In this document: in pieces, positions 7,507-14,699 of the stretch
How positions within the stretch are numbered: the first letter of the stretch is position 1
Layout of the letters: each line of letters starts with the position of its first letter
NCBI GenBank assembly: GCA_019117485.1
Contig: DWZQ01000027.1
Coordinates: 1-62,680 of the forward strand
Length of the DNA stretch: 62,680 nt
Reading direction: 5' to 3'
Source: Candidatus Agathobaculum intestinipullorum
GTDB lineage: Bacteria > Bacillota > Clostridia > Oscillospirales > Butyricicoccaceae
The notes under the pieces: generated by a model
Seen by the model: only the letters and a program-made list of their open reading frames with translations
The model's database searches: none
Told to the model about the DNA's origin: nothing
Program-made: the position numbers and the translations under genes

Positions 7507-8094
7507 ATGAACAAAAAGGTCAAAGTGTTGGCGGCGGTTGTTATCATCATTCTGGTGGTCGTTGCAGCCTGTGTTTTCGGATATATGAGCGGGCGGCAGC
7601 CGGATGAAACGAATGAGCCGCCGCAGACCGTCGAGCCGGACGTTACGCCGGACGATACGACAGAACCCGATGACCAGACTGAGCCGGATGATACCCCGGT
7701 GCAGCCGGAGAACCCCAATCCGTCTGGTGGGGATTCGGCGGTCGTCTATGTGCCGGATGAGCAGGGCGAAACACTCACACCGGTCGGCACGGATGTGGCC
7801 GATGACTCAGATCAGGCGTTGGTGGATGCGCTGATCGCGGCAGGCTCGCTGCCGGAAGGCGCGGCGGTGCAGTCCTCGTCGACGGCAGACGGCGTGCTGA
7901 CGCTGGATATGAACGCAACGTATGGCGAAGCGGTACGCGCCTCCGGCACCACTGGAGAGAGCATGCTGATTTATTCGCTGGTCAATACGTTCGTGCAGGC
8001 GCGTGGCGTGGACAGTGTGATGATCACGGTGGATGGTGCGCCGCTCGAGAGCGGGCACGAAATCTACGACTACCCCTTGCAGGCAACCAACTGA
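7507..8094 (+). CDS. GerMN domain membrane-anchored protein
   Basis: 195 residues. A basic start (MNKKVK) and one hydrophobic helix (about 5-27) anchor it outside the membrane. Residues 30-75 are a low-complexity Pro/Glu/Asp/Thr linker with repeated EPDD/TEPDD units. The C-terminal half (about 80-190) fits a GerMN domain (VVYVPDEQGETLTPV, then ADGVLTLDMNATYGEA and SVMITVDGAPL), the fold found in GerM and in lipoproteins such as LpqB. GerM of Bacillus acts in sporulation and germination, but single-GerMN proteins are also general envelope proteins, so the role is open. Confidence 0.75.
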   Translation: MNKKVKVLAAVVIIILVVVAACVFGYMSGRQPDETNEPPQTVEPDVTPDDTTEPDDQTEPDDTPVQPENPNPSGGDSAVVYVPDEQGETLTPVGTDVADDSDQALVDALIAAGSLPEGAAVQSSSTADGVLTLDMNATYGEAVRASGTTGESMLIYSLVNTFVQARGVDSVMITVDGAPLESGHEIYDYPLQATN

Positions 8095-8101
8095 AAGCAA
8101 A

Positions 8102-8134
8102 AGCCCCTCGGAACGGATGTTCCGAGGGGCTTTG
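8102..8134. terminator. Bidirectional terminator, copy 1 of a duplicated hairpin
   Basis: AGCCCCTCGGAAC-GGAT-GTTCCGAGGGGCT, a perfect 13-bp stem. The same 32 bases are found at 8344-8375. Confidence 0.8.
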
Positions 8135-8343
8135 GTTTGTAAAAACTGATGTATAGTGCAGTTGCTGGAGCGTAGCGATATGAAATAACAAAATTCGGGG
8201 GCATGTACCTCGAATTTTGCCCTTAACCCGCGCCATCGGGCGCGAAACCGGGGGTATCAAAAGCGGTTTCTTCTGGAACCGCTTTTGTAGATAGGGGGTA
8301 TTGGATACCCCCTATCGAGCTGTCGAATTTTTTCGACAGCTTC
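8134..8343 (+). repeat. Hairpin-chain intergenic element B
   Basis: A 210-nt non-coding stretch of successive stem-loops between two identical terminators: AAAATTCGGGG/CCTCGAATTTT (8190-8218), CGCGCC/GGCGCG, a core hairpin CAAAAGCGG..CCGCTTTTG (8258-8287) preceded by GGGTAT, GATAGGGGGTAT/ATACCCCCTATC (8290-8316, 12-bp stem) and AGCTGTCGAA/TTCGACAGCT (8318-8341). The core keeps the TATCAAAAGC...GCTTTTG frame of elements C and D but has a different inner stem. The last hairpin matches that of element A. Confidence 0.65.
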
Positions 8344-8377
8344 AGCCCCTCGGAACGGATGTTCCGAGGGGCTTTTG
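8344..8377. terminator. Bidirectional terminator, copy 2
   Basis: Identical to the hairpin at 8102, 242 bp away, here next to the 3' end of thiE. Confidence 0.8.
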
Positions 8378-8386
8378 TCTGTTTGC

Positions 8387-9019
8387 TTACTTGTGATGCA
8401 TCGCGCGGAAGGTTTCCAGAATGTGGGCGGCGGCGGCCCGTGGGTCGTCGGCCTTCATCACGGCGGAGACGATGGCGACGCCCGCGATCGGGCTGTCCGC
8501 CAGCACGCCCATGTTGTCTGCGTTCAGGCCGCCAATGGCAACAACCGGGATGGGCACGGCGCGACAGATCTCGTTGAGGGTAGAGACAGGCGTCAATTTG
8601 GTGGTGACATGCGTGGTCGTCGGGTAGATCGCGCCTGTGCCGAGGTAGCTTGCGCCGTCGGCATAGGCGGATTGGGCAGCCTCGACCGTCTTAGCTGTTG
8701 CACCGACGATCTTGTCCGGCCCGAGCAGCCGACGGCACACCGCGACCGGCAGGTCGCTTGCGCCGACGTGCACACCCGCCGCGTCGCACGCAAGCGCAAC
8801 ATCGACACGGTCGTCGATGATGAGCGGCACGTTCCAGTGGTCGGCGATTGCCTTGACCTGCTGGGCAAGCGCAAGGTAGTCGCGACCGCCGCCGTCTTTT
8901 TCGCGCAGCTGGATGAGCGTCGCGCCGCCCGCGCACGCTTCGTCAACCGCGTGCAGCAGCGTTTCGGTGGTGTGGTAGGTACTGTCTGTGATGACGTACA
9001 GTGTGGGATCGAATTGCAT
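8387..9019 (-). CDS. thiE: Thiamine-phosphate synthase
   Basis: 210 residues from the ATG at 9019 after AAGGAGAAGATTCCG. ThiE couples HMP-pyrophosphate and thiazole phosphate into thiamine phosphate. QLREKD at about 39, DDRVDVALACDAAGVHVG at about 70-88 and YLGTGAIYPTTTH near 130 are the expected barrel motifs, and IGGLNADN near 170 is the phosphate loop. It is the last gene of a ybaK-amidase-thiE operon; no other thiamine genes or TPP riboswitch are visible nearby, so here thiE probably serves salvage. Confidence 0.92.
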   Translation of the reverse strand: MQFDPTLYVITDSTYHTTETLLHAVDEACAGGATLIQLREKDGGGRDYLALAQQVKAIADHWNVPLIIDDRVDVALACDAAGVHVGASDLPVAVCRRLLGPDKIVGATAKTVEAAQSAYADGASYLGTGAIYPTTTHVTTKLTPVSTLNEICRAVPIPVVAIGGLNADNMGVLADSPIAGVAIVSAVMKADDPRAAAAHILETFRAMHHK

Positions 9020-9033
9020 CGGAATCTTCTCCT

Positions 9034-9750
9034 TCAGAATGAAATGGTGAGCAGGCCAGAGCCTTCGTATAGCGAGCCAAGCGCCGTGCCATCCGGCGCG
9101 AACGCGGCGCTGTGGCCGATAAAGCGGCCGGGCGCATATTGGTCGACACCGAGCACGGTCATGCCGTTTTCGATCGCGCGGGCGCATAGCAGCGTACGCC
9201 AGTGCAGCACCTTGTTGTCGCCCGCCGCCCAGCCCGCCGGCACGAACAGTACGTCCGCACCGGCGGCGCGTTGTGCCGCAGCGAGCGCGGGGAAGCGAAG
9301 TTCAAAACAGGTGATGATACCAAGCCGCCCAATCGGGGTGTCGATGGGGGAAAAGGGGGCGTCGCCTGCGCGGCACTCGTCCGATTCGCGGTAGCCGAAC
9401 GCGTCATACAGGCGCGTTTTACGGTGTATGCCGCGCAGCGTGCCGTCCGCGTCGAACACGGCGATCGTGTTGTAAGGCAGACTGTCCGACTGCTCGTATA
9501 GTCCGGCGGCCAGCCAGAGGCCATGTGTCCGCGCGATCTGTGCAAGCGCCTGCATGAACGCGCCGGTCAGGGGCTCGGCTGCCTGTACGTTTCGTGACTG
9601 CCTGTTCATTTTTGCATAAAACATGCTGTATTCCGGCAGAAATAGCATAGATGCGCCAGCTTGCGCGGCTTGCTGTGCATAGCTGCGGATGACTTCCAGA
9701 TTGGCCTGCTTGTCCTCCCCAGCGGCGAACTGTGCCAGCTCGACGGTCAT
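9034..9750 (-). CDS. Carbon-nitrogen hydrolase (nitrilase superfamily, omega-amidase-like)
   Basis: 238 residues. The catalytic triad residues of the nitrilase superfamily are visible: Glu in LPEYSMF (about 42), Lys in HRKTRLYDAFGY (about 110) and Cys in ITCFELRF (about 146). The YDAFGYRESD loop recalls omega-amidase/NIT2 and deaminated-glutathione amidase. It would hydrolyse a small amide in the cytosol. The start overlaps the stop of ybaK as ATGA, so the two are translationally coupled. The substrate is not readable from sequence. Confidence 0.85.
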   Translation of the reverse strand: MTVELAQFAAGEDKQANLEVIRSYAQQAAQAGASMLFLPEYSMFYAKMNRQSRNVQAAEPLTGAFMQALAQIARTHGLWLAAGLYEQSDSLPYNTIAVFDADGTLRGIHRKTRLYDAFGYRESDECRAGDAPFSPIDTPIGRLGIITCFELRFPALAAAQRAAGADVLFVPAGWAAGDNKVLHWRTLLCARAIENGMTVLGVDQYAPGRFIGHSAAFAPDGTALGSLYEGSGLLTISF

Positions 9751-10220
9751 TCCCACCAGCCCTTGCACACGTCCACCCATGCCTTGTAGCCGGAGAATTT
9801 CTCCAGCTCCGGGATGGTCAGCTCGATGGCCGAGTTGGATGAGCCGCAGGCCGGGAACACGGTTTCAAAGCGGTGCAGCGATTCGTCGAGGAACACGGTC
9901 ACGCCCGGATGGATGCCGAACGGGCACACCCCGCCGACCGCGTGGCCGATCTCCGGCTCGACCTCGTCAAAGGCGAGCATTTTGGCCTTGCAGCCGAAAC
10001 GGGCTTTATACTTCGGGTTGTCGATCTTGACATCGCCCGCGGCGACGATCAGGATGACACCGTCGTTTGTGCGGAAGGACAGCGTTTTGGCAATGCGCGC
10101 CGCCTCGCAGCCGACGGCCTGCGCGGCTAACTCGACGGTGGCGGAGGACGCGTCAAATTCGAGCACGCGCCCGTCCGCGCCAAACTGGCGCAGCCAGTCT
10201 TTTGCTTTTTCGATGGACAT
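9747..10220 (-). CDS. YbaK/EbsC family aminoacyl-tRNA deacylase
   Basis: 157 residues from the ATG at 10220 after GGAGGAAACCACT. AAQAVGCEAARIAKTLSFR, GDVKIDNPKYKARFG and VGGVCPFGIHPGVTVFLDESL carry the YbaK/ProX-type signature with its conserved Lys and the GGVxPFG turn. Such proteins clear mischarged tRNAs (Cys-tRNA-Pro and related). It heads the ybaK-amidase-thiE operon, transcribed from a promoter at about 10309-10337. The longer frame upstream of this ATG has no conserved content and overlaps the promoter. Confidence 0.87.
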   Translation of the reverse strand: MSIEKAKDWLRQFGADGRVLEFDASSATVELAAQAVGCEAARIAKTLSFRTNDGVILIVAAGDVKIDNPKYKARFGCKAKMLAFDEVEPEIGHAVGGVCPFGIHPGVTVFLDESLHRFETVFPACGSSNSAIELTIPELEKFSGYKAWVDVCKGWWE

Positions 10221-10308
10221 AGTGGTTTCCTCCGGTCTGACAGGCGCGCCGCCGGGGCTGGGATGCAGCGGCATGCGGCGGGAACGCGTCTGTTTGGTTT
10301 TCTTATCC

Positions 10309-10337
10309 ATTATAATCTTTTGTGCAGGCGCACGCAA
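10309..10337 (-). promoter_or_regulatory. Promoter of the ybaK operon
   Basis: On the minus strand TTGCGT (10337-10332), 17-bp spacer, TATAAT (10314-10309). Back to back with the deacetylase promoter. Confidence 0.65.
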
Positions 10338-10349
10338 GGGGCGGAAAAG

Positions 10350-10378
10350 TGGACAAGCGGCAAAAAAAATGGTATACT
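10350..10378 (+). promoter_or_regulatory. Promoter of the polysaccharide deacetylase gene
   Basis: TGGACA (10350-10355), 17-bp spacer containing an A tract, TATACT (10373-10378), 24 bp before the ATG. Confidence 0.7.
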
Positions 10379-10402
10379 GGTTGCCGAAAGGAAGGTTTCA
10401 AC

Positions 10403-11641
10403 ATGCGACAAAGGTTTTTCCAAAAGGTTCGGCGGACGTTGGCGGCAGGCTTGCTGGCGGCGTGGTGCTTGGGTGGCTGCGCGTCGGCTGCGGGCAACTT
10501 GCCGATACTGATGTACCACGATTTGACGATAGATGAAAATGATACGGATAGCATGACGATCACGGATGAGCGGTTCCGGCTGGATATGGAGTTCTTGCAG
10601 GAATTTGGCTATACGTCACTGCTGTCTCAAGATCTGGTGGACATCCGGCAAGGCAGCGCGACCATGCCGGAAAAGCCGGTCATGATTACGTTTGACGACG
10701 GCTACCGTTCCAATTATGAGTTGGCCTACCCGGTTTTGCAGCAGACCGGCATGCGGGCGGTCATTGCGGTGATCGCGCGGAATATCCGCACGCAGGAGCA
10801 GGCCAGCGCGACGCGCGGCTCGATGACGTGGGAGGAACTGCGGGAGATGGTATCCACGGGCACGGTCGAAGTCGGCTCGCATACCTTCAACCTGCATAAC
10901 GCAAGCTACGGTGGCAACCTGTCGCCGGACGGCATCGACGGTGTGACGCGGCGGCCGGGGGAGACCGAAAGTGCCTACCGTCAGCGCGTGGGTGGCGACT
11001 TGCAGCAAAGCATCGAACTGATTTTGCAGTATACCGGGCAGTCTCGTGTGGGGTATTTTTCTTATCCGTTCGGCGCATATGACAGCTGGATGGAAAAGCT
11101 GCTGGAGGAGAGCGGGATCTATGTCAGCACGTTGACCTATGGCGGCTTAGCCAACACATCATGGTCTTTACAGAAGATGCCGCGCTATGGGATACATATG
11201 GAAAATCCGGTGTCCGCGCTCTTGCGGCAGACGGATGCCGCAACGCCGGCGCAGGCGTCGGTGTTGGTCAATGGGCAGCCCTACACGCTGGCAGCGTATA
11301 ACATCGACGGCAATAACTATGTGCGTGTGCGCGATGTGGCTGTTCTGCTCAAGGATACGGCGAGCGGGTTTGACGTGCAGTGGAACAATGAGACATTCCA
11401 AGTCGAACTGGCTTCGTTCACACCTTATACGCCGCTTGGCACGGAGAATACACCGCTGCCCGAGGGCAAGCGCACGGTGCAGTCCATTGTCGAGCCGACT
11501 GCGGCAGACGGTACGCCGCATATGATCGCGGCATACAATATCGACGGCTGCACATTCTACAAGCTGCGCAGCTTGGGTGACCTGTGCGGGTTTACGGTTG
11601 CGTGGGATGAAAGCACGCAAACGGTACAAGTAACGGCGTGA
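10403..11641 (+). CDS. Secreted polysaccharide deacetylase with copper-amine-oxidase-like repeats
   Basis: 412 residues from the ATG at 10403. Residues 1-27 are a lipoprotein-like signal (lipobox LGGC). The NodB-type domain covers about 33-270: TFDDGYRSNYEL (metal Asp pair), SHTFNLH (two metal His) and YPFGAYD are the canonical motifs, so a zinc-dependent N-deacetylase acting on peptidoglycan or exopolysaccharide is likely. The C-terminal 140 residues hold two short related units, each with AAYNIDG (LAAYNIDGNNYVRVRD and IAAYNIDGCTFYKLRS), as in copper-amine-oxidase N-terminal-like domains used for wall attachment or dimerisation. Confidence 0.88.
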   Translation: MRQRFFQKVRRTLAAGLLAAWCLGGCASAAGNLPILMYHDLTIDENDTDSMTITDERFRLDMEFLQEFGYTSLLSQDLVDIRQGSATMPEKPVMITFDDGYRSNYELAYPVLQQTGMRAVIAVIARNIRTQEQASATRGSMTWEELREMVSTGTVEVGSHTFNLHNASYGGNLSPDGIDGVTRRPGETESAYRQRVGGDLQQSIELILQYTGQSRVGYFSYPFGAYDSWMEKLLEESGIYVSTLTYGGLANTSWSLQKMPRYGIHMENPVSALLRQTDAATPAQASVLVNGQPYTLAAYNIDGNNYVRVRDVAVLLKDTASGFDVQWNNETFQVELASFTPYTPLGTENTPLPEGKRTVQSIVEPTAADGTPHMIAAYNIDGCTFYKLRSLGDLCGFTVAWDESTQTVQVTA

Positions 11642-11717
11642 TGTGCTGGCAGGTATCATGAGCATAATTTAGGGCAAGCTACTGTTGCTTTTCGATGGGA
11701 AAAATTTTTTAAGATGC

Positions 11718-11761
11718 TTGACAATGGTATAAATTGAGCATATACTCTAAATAATAATTTA
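11718..11761 (+). promoter_or_regulatory. perR-rbr promoter and candidate PerR box
   Basis: TTGACA (11718-11723), 17-bp spacer, TATACT (11741-11746). Just after the -10 box lies TAAATAATAATTTA (11748-11761), an A/T-rich palindrome similar in character to Fur/PerR boxes, suggesting autoregulation. Confidence 0.65.
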
Positions 11762-11785
11762 TACTATTAGAAAGCAGGTGACAGC

Positions 11786-12175
11786 ATGCAGACCAGAAAT
11801 ACGGTGCAGAGGCAGATCGTTCTGCAAACCGTGCTCAAGATGCACGACCATCCCACCGCGGACAACGTCTATGCTGCCGTGGCGGCGGAACACCCTTCGA
11901 TCAGCAAGGCGACTGTTTACCGCAACCTGAACCAGTTGGCAGGGCAGGGCGAAATCCGTCGGGTGCCCGTGCCGAACGGTGCGGACCGGTTTGATTTCAA
12001 CACGAGCGAGCACTACCATGTGCGCTGTGAGAAGTGCGGCGCGGTATTTGACGTGCATATGCCGCAGGTGGTAGACCTGCTCGGTCAGGTTGAGGATGCC
12101 TCCGGCGTGGAGGTGCGGCGGTTCGATATTCTTTTTGAAGGCGTGTGCAAGGCCTGCCGCGAGGCAGAGGAATGA
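11786..12175 (+). CDS. perR: Fur family regulator, PerR-type
   Basis: 129 residues, somewhat short for the family. The winged helix contains PTADNVYAAVAAEHPSISKATVYRNL (about 20-45), the classic Fur/PerR recognition region, and the C-terminal dimer domain has CEKC and CKAC, the structural Cys4 zinc site of PerR. HYHVRC carries the regulatory metal histidines. PerR senses peroxide by metal-catalysed oxidation. It sits 55 bp before rubrerythrin, the standard peroxide-defence pairing in anaerobic Clostridia, which favours PerR over Fur or Zur. Confidence 0.85.
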   Translation: MQTRNTVQRQIVLQTVLKMHDHPTADNVYAAVAAEHPSISKATVYRNLNQLAGQGEIRRVPVPNGADRFDFNTSEHYHVRCEKCGAVFDVHMPQVVDLLGQVEDASGVEVRRFDILFEGVCKACREAEE

Positions 12176-12230
12176 TTTCCTGCGGCAAAATGCCGCTTGA
12201 AAAATAATAAAATGTGAGGAGCATGTTATT

Positions 12231-12767
12231 ATGACAAACTTAAAGGGCAGCAAGACCGAGGCCAACCTCCAGACCGCGTTTGCGGGCGAGTCCATGGCGC
12301 GCAACAAGTATACCTACTACGCCTCCAAGGCCAAGAAGGATGGCTATGTGCAGATCTCCAAGATCTTTGAGGAGACGGCGAATAACGAAAAAGAGCATGC
12401 TAAGATCTGGTTCAAGCTGCTCGAGGGGATCGGCAGCACCGCAGAGAACCTGAAGGCGGCGGCAGCCGGCGAGAACTACGAGTGGACCGACATGTATGCG
12501 ACCTTTGCCAAGGAAGCCCACGAGGAAGGCTTCGAGGATATCGCGTTCCTGTTTGAGCAGGTCGGCAAGATCGAGAAGGAGCATGAGGAGCGTTATCTCA
12601 AGCTGCTCTCTAATGTCGAGAATGAGCTGGTATTCTCCCGCGATGGCGACTGCATCTGGCAGTGCTCCAACTGCGGCCACATTATGGTTGGCAAGAAGGC
12701 GCCCGAGGTATGCCCGGTTTGTGCGCATCCGCAGGCGTATTTTGAGCTGAAGGCCGAAAACTATTAA
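12231..12767 (+). CDS. rbr: Rubrerythrin
   Basis: 178 residues. The N-terminal ferritin-like four-helix bundle has the di-iron ligands in [28 protein letters not shown] and [19 protein letters not shown]; the C-terminal rubredoxin domain has CSNCGH and CPVCAHP (Fe-Cys4). Rubrerythrin reduces hydrogen peroxide to water in the cytosol of anaerobes. It follows perR in the same orientation after a good AGGAG site, so it is probably the main target of that regulator. Confidence 0.95.
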   Translation: MTNLKGSKTEANLQTAFAGESMARNKYTYYASKAKKDGYVQISKIFEETANNEKEHAKIWFKLLEGIGSTAENLKAAAAGENYEWTDMYATFAKEAHEEGFEDIAFLFEQVGKIEKEHEERYLKLLSNVENELVFSRDGDCIWQCSNCGHIMVGKKAPEVCPVCAHPQAYFELKAENY

Positions 12768-12775
12768 AAATGTAT

Positions 12776-12970
12776 TCGTTCCAGCCGTACAGGCTGAAAC
12801 GAGCCCGCCCTTGACAGGCTTTGCCTGTAAGGGCTATTGCATAAAAACACCGCAGAACTTGGTCTCTGCGGTGTTTTTATGTTTGTATCAAAAGCGCGGG
12901 CAAAGCTCGTGCTTTTGATGAAAACGGCGTGGCCGTTTTCGGATAAAATGCGCAAGCTTCGGATTGCAAG
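12776..12970 (+). repeat. Hairpin-chain intergenic element C
   Basis: Consecutive stem-loops between rubrerythrin and the convergent cysteine synthase: a 27-nt hairpin at 12776-12802 with apex CC-GTACA-GG, GCCCTTGACAGG/GCCTGTAAGGGC (12807-12834), the rubrerythrin terminator (12843-12878), the 33-nt core hairpin (12887-12919) with apex CGGGC-AAA-GCTCG and outer pairs ATCAAAA/TTTTGAT, AAAACGGC/GCCGTTTT (12921-12939) and an AAAATGCGC segment. Order, hairpin lengths and loops match element D at 27.8 kb although stem sequences differ. Confidence 0.7.
12843..12878 (+). terminator. Rubrerythrin terminator (within element C)
   Basis: AAACACCGCAGA and TCTGCGGTGTTT form a 12-bp stem with T tract; occupies the slot held by the GAAAAGTT hairpin in element D. 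Confidence 0.8.
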
Positions 12971-12999
12971 AAAAAACAGCCGCAGGTGCGGCTGTTTTT
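12971..12999 (-). terminator. Terminator of the second cysteine synthase gene
   Basis: AAAAACAGCCGC-AGGT-GCGGCTGTTTTT, 12-bp stem, symmetrical A/T flanks, two bases from the stop codon of the minus-strand gene. Confidence 0.85.
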
Positions 13000-13001
13000 G
13001 T

Positions 13002-13934
13002 TTATTCAGCAGTGAACAGCGGGGTGGAGAAGTACCGTTCTGCGGTGTCCGGCAGCACGGTGACGACCGTTTTGCCCGGGCCGAGTTTTTTTGCGAGCTG
13101 GATCGCCGCGGCAACGTTCGTGCCGCTCGAAATGCCGCACATCAGGCCCTCGAGCCGCGCCAGATCTTTCGCGGTCTGGATGGCTTCATCGTCCGTGACG
13201 ATGTACAGATGGTCGTAAATCTTGGTGTTCAGGTTTTTCGGGATGACGCCGTCGCCAATGCCCATTTGCAGGTGGGTGCCGATCGAGCCGCCCGACAGGA
13301 TCGCCGCGTTCTCCGGTTCGACCGCCCAGATTTCCAGCTGGGGGTTCTGCGCCTTGAGCACCTCGCCGATGCCGCTGATCGTGCCGCCTGTGCCGAAACC
13401 GGAGCAGAAGCCGTCGATCGGGCCGCCGACCTGTTCCAAAATCTCGGTGGCGGTGTGGTGGCGGTGGACGGCCGGGTTGGCCGGGTTGTCAAACTGGCCG
13501 GGCACAAAGACGTGCGGGTCGTTTGCGGCCATTTCGTCTGCGATGCGCTGGCATTCCGCGATGCAGTCGCCGATGTTGCCCGCATCATGTACCAAAATGA
13601 CTTCTGCGCCGTAGTGCTGCACCAGCTTGCGGCGCTCCTCAGAAACCGAGTCCGGCATGATGATCTTAACCGTGTAGCCCTTGACCGCGCCGCACAGCGC
13701 AAGGCCGATGCCCTGATTGCCGCTGGTCGGCTCGACGATAATCGTATCCGGCCCGATCAGGCCGCAGCGCTCTGCGTCCTCTACCATATTCAGGGCGGTG
13801 CGCGTTTTGATAGAACCGCCGACGTTCAGGCCCTCAAATTTAACAAGCACCTGCGCGCAGTCAGCCGGAACCATGCGGCCCAGGCGTACCATCGGCGTAT
13901 GGCCGACCGCTTCCAGAATATTGTTGCATATCAT
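13002..13934 (-). CDS. Cysteine synthase family protein (second copy)
   Basis: 310 residues, beta-family PLP enzyme. The PLP lysine lies in VGGSIKTRTA (about 38-47), the substrate loop is PTSGNQGIG at about 69-77, and SGFGTGGTISG near 180 cradles the phosphate. It differs from the cysK at 2.3 kb in the lysine motif (GGSIKTR against GSVKDR) and in HRHHTATEIL near 160. An O-acetylserine or O-phosphoserine sulfhydrylase is likely; cystathionine beta-synthase-type activity cannot be excluded. Monocistronic, divergent from the amidase gene. The shared intergenic region contains a 22-bp inverted repeat. Confidence 0.85.
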   Translation of the reverse strand: MICNNILEAVGHTPMVRLGRMVPADCAQVLVKFEGLNVGGSIKTRTALNMVEDAERCGLIGPDTIIVEPTSGNQGIGLALCGAVKGYTVKIIMPDSVSEERRKLVQHYGAEVILVHDAGNIGDCIAECQRIADEMAANDPHVFVPGQFDNPANPAVHRHHTATEILEQVGGPIDGFCSGFGTGGTISGIGEVLKAQNPQLEIWAVEPENAAILSGGSIGTHLQMGIGDGVIPKNLNTKIYDHLYIVTDDEAIQTAKDLARLEGLMCGISSGTNVAAAIQLAKKLGPGKTVVTVLPDTAERYFSTPLFTAE

Positions 13935-13973
13935 CGAAAAATCTTCCTCTCAAACGTGTCTGCTAAACATTAT

Positions 13974-14024
13974 AACACAACTGATTGCATAAGGATAGAA
14001 CGGATTGACCAAATTGTGTCAATC
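13974..14024. promoter_or_regulatory. Divergent regulatory region of cysteine synthase 2 and amidase
   Basis: GATTGAC-N8-GTCAATC (14003-14024) is a 7-bp-arm inverted repeat. On the minus strand a TATAAT lies at about 13975, and TTGACA on that strand falls inside the repeat with TCTATC at 17-bp spacing. It may be an operator for the cysteine synthase gene; which promoter is used is unclear. Confidence 0.4.
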
Positions 14025-14066
14025 AACCCCTCTTTTTTTGGAGTTTATGCAGAGAGGATGTGAAAG

Positions 14067-14699
14067 GTGATGGAAATCCGATTTCAATCAGCACATACGG
14101 GCAATTACCGTGCATCAGCGCGTGAAAGGGCGCAGATTGCCTATCTGGTTATCCACGATACGGCAGGCAGTGCGTCCGCACAGCAGGCCGCAGAGCAGCT
14201 GGCGCATGCGGTGTTTTCTGCCTCGGTGCATTATATTGTGGATGAAAACGGGGTCTGGCAGGTGGTGCGTGACGCGGATGTGGCATGGCACTGCGGCACG
14301 CGGGGTACATATTATCATCCGTACTGCCGCAACGCCAACAGCATCGGCATTGCGCTGTGCAGCCGGATGCTGGACGGCCGTTATGCGTTCCAAGCGGATG
14401 CGGTGGAAAACGCTGTGCAGCTGGTGCGTCTGCTGATGGAGTGCTACGCCATCCCGGCTGGGCGGGTGCTGCGCCATTACGACGTGACGCAAAAAACCTG
14501 TCCTGTGCCGTTTGTTGAGCACGCGGCGGCGTGGCAGGCGTTCCGGCAACGTCTGGATGACGCAGGGAAGATGGATATGCCACGTCCGCTTGCGTTTCCC
14601 GCGCCGGTCGGCTATAATAAAGGCGGGAGAATATCCGGGCAGGCGCGGGATGGTTTATCGCCGTGCTGCCTGTATGGAAATCAGGAGGAGATCACATGA
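14067..14699 (+). CDS. N-acetylmuramoyl-L-alanine amidase (Amidase_2 type)
   Basis: About 210 residues; GTG at 14067 lies 9 nt after GAGAGG, and an ATG at 14070 is equally in frame. The zinc amidase fold is shown by YLVIHDTAG (first His, about 29-37), VHYIVDENGVWQVV (about 55-68), DVAWHCG (second His), NANSIGIALCS and HYDVTQKTCP (Asp/His/Lys active site, about 135). No signal peptide is visible, unlike most wall amidases, so it may be a cytoplasmic recycling enzyme or a phage-type lysin. The last 50 residues look unstructured. Its stop overlaps the next gene as ATGA. Confidence 0.85.
   Translation: MMEIRFQSAHTGNYRASARERAQIAYLVIHDTAGSASAQQAAEQLAHAVFSASVHYIVDENGVWQVVRDADVAWHCGTRGTYYHPYCRNANSIGIALCSRMLDGRYAFQADAVENAVQLVRLLMECYAIPAGRVLRHYDVTQKTCPVPFVEHAAAWQAFRQRLDDAGKMDMPRPLAFPAPVGYNKGGRISGQARDGLSPCCLYGNQEEIT

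Noticed and set aside
5626-8375. Hairpin-rich regions as a CRISPR or REP/BIME array.
   Set aside because: Repeats are not identical units with unique spacers; stems change sequence while keeping structure, and REP-type tetranucleotide foots are not seen.
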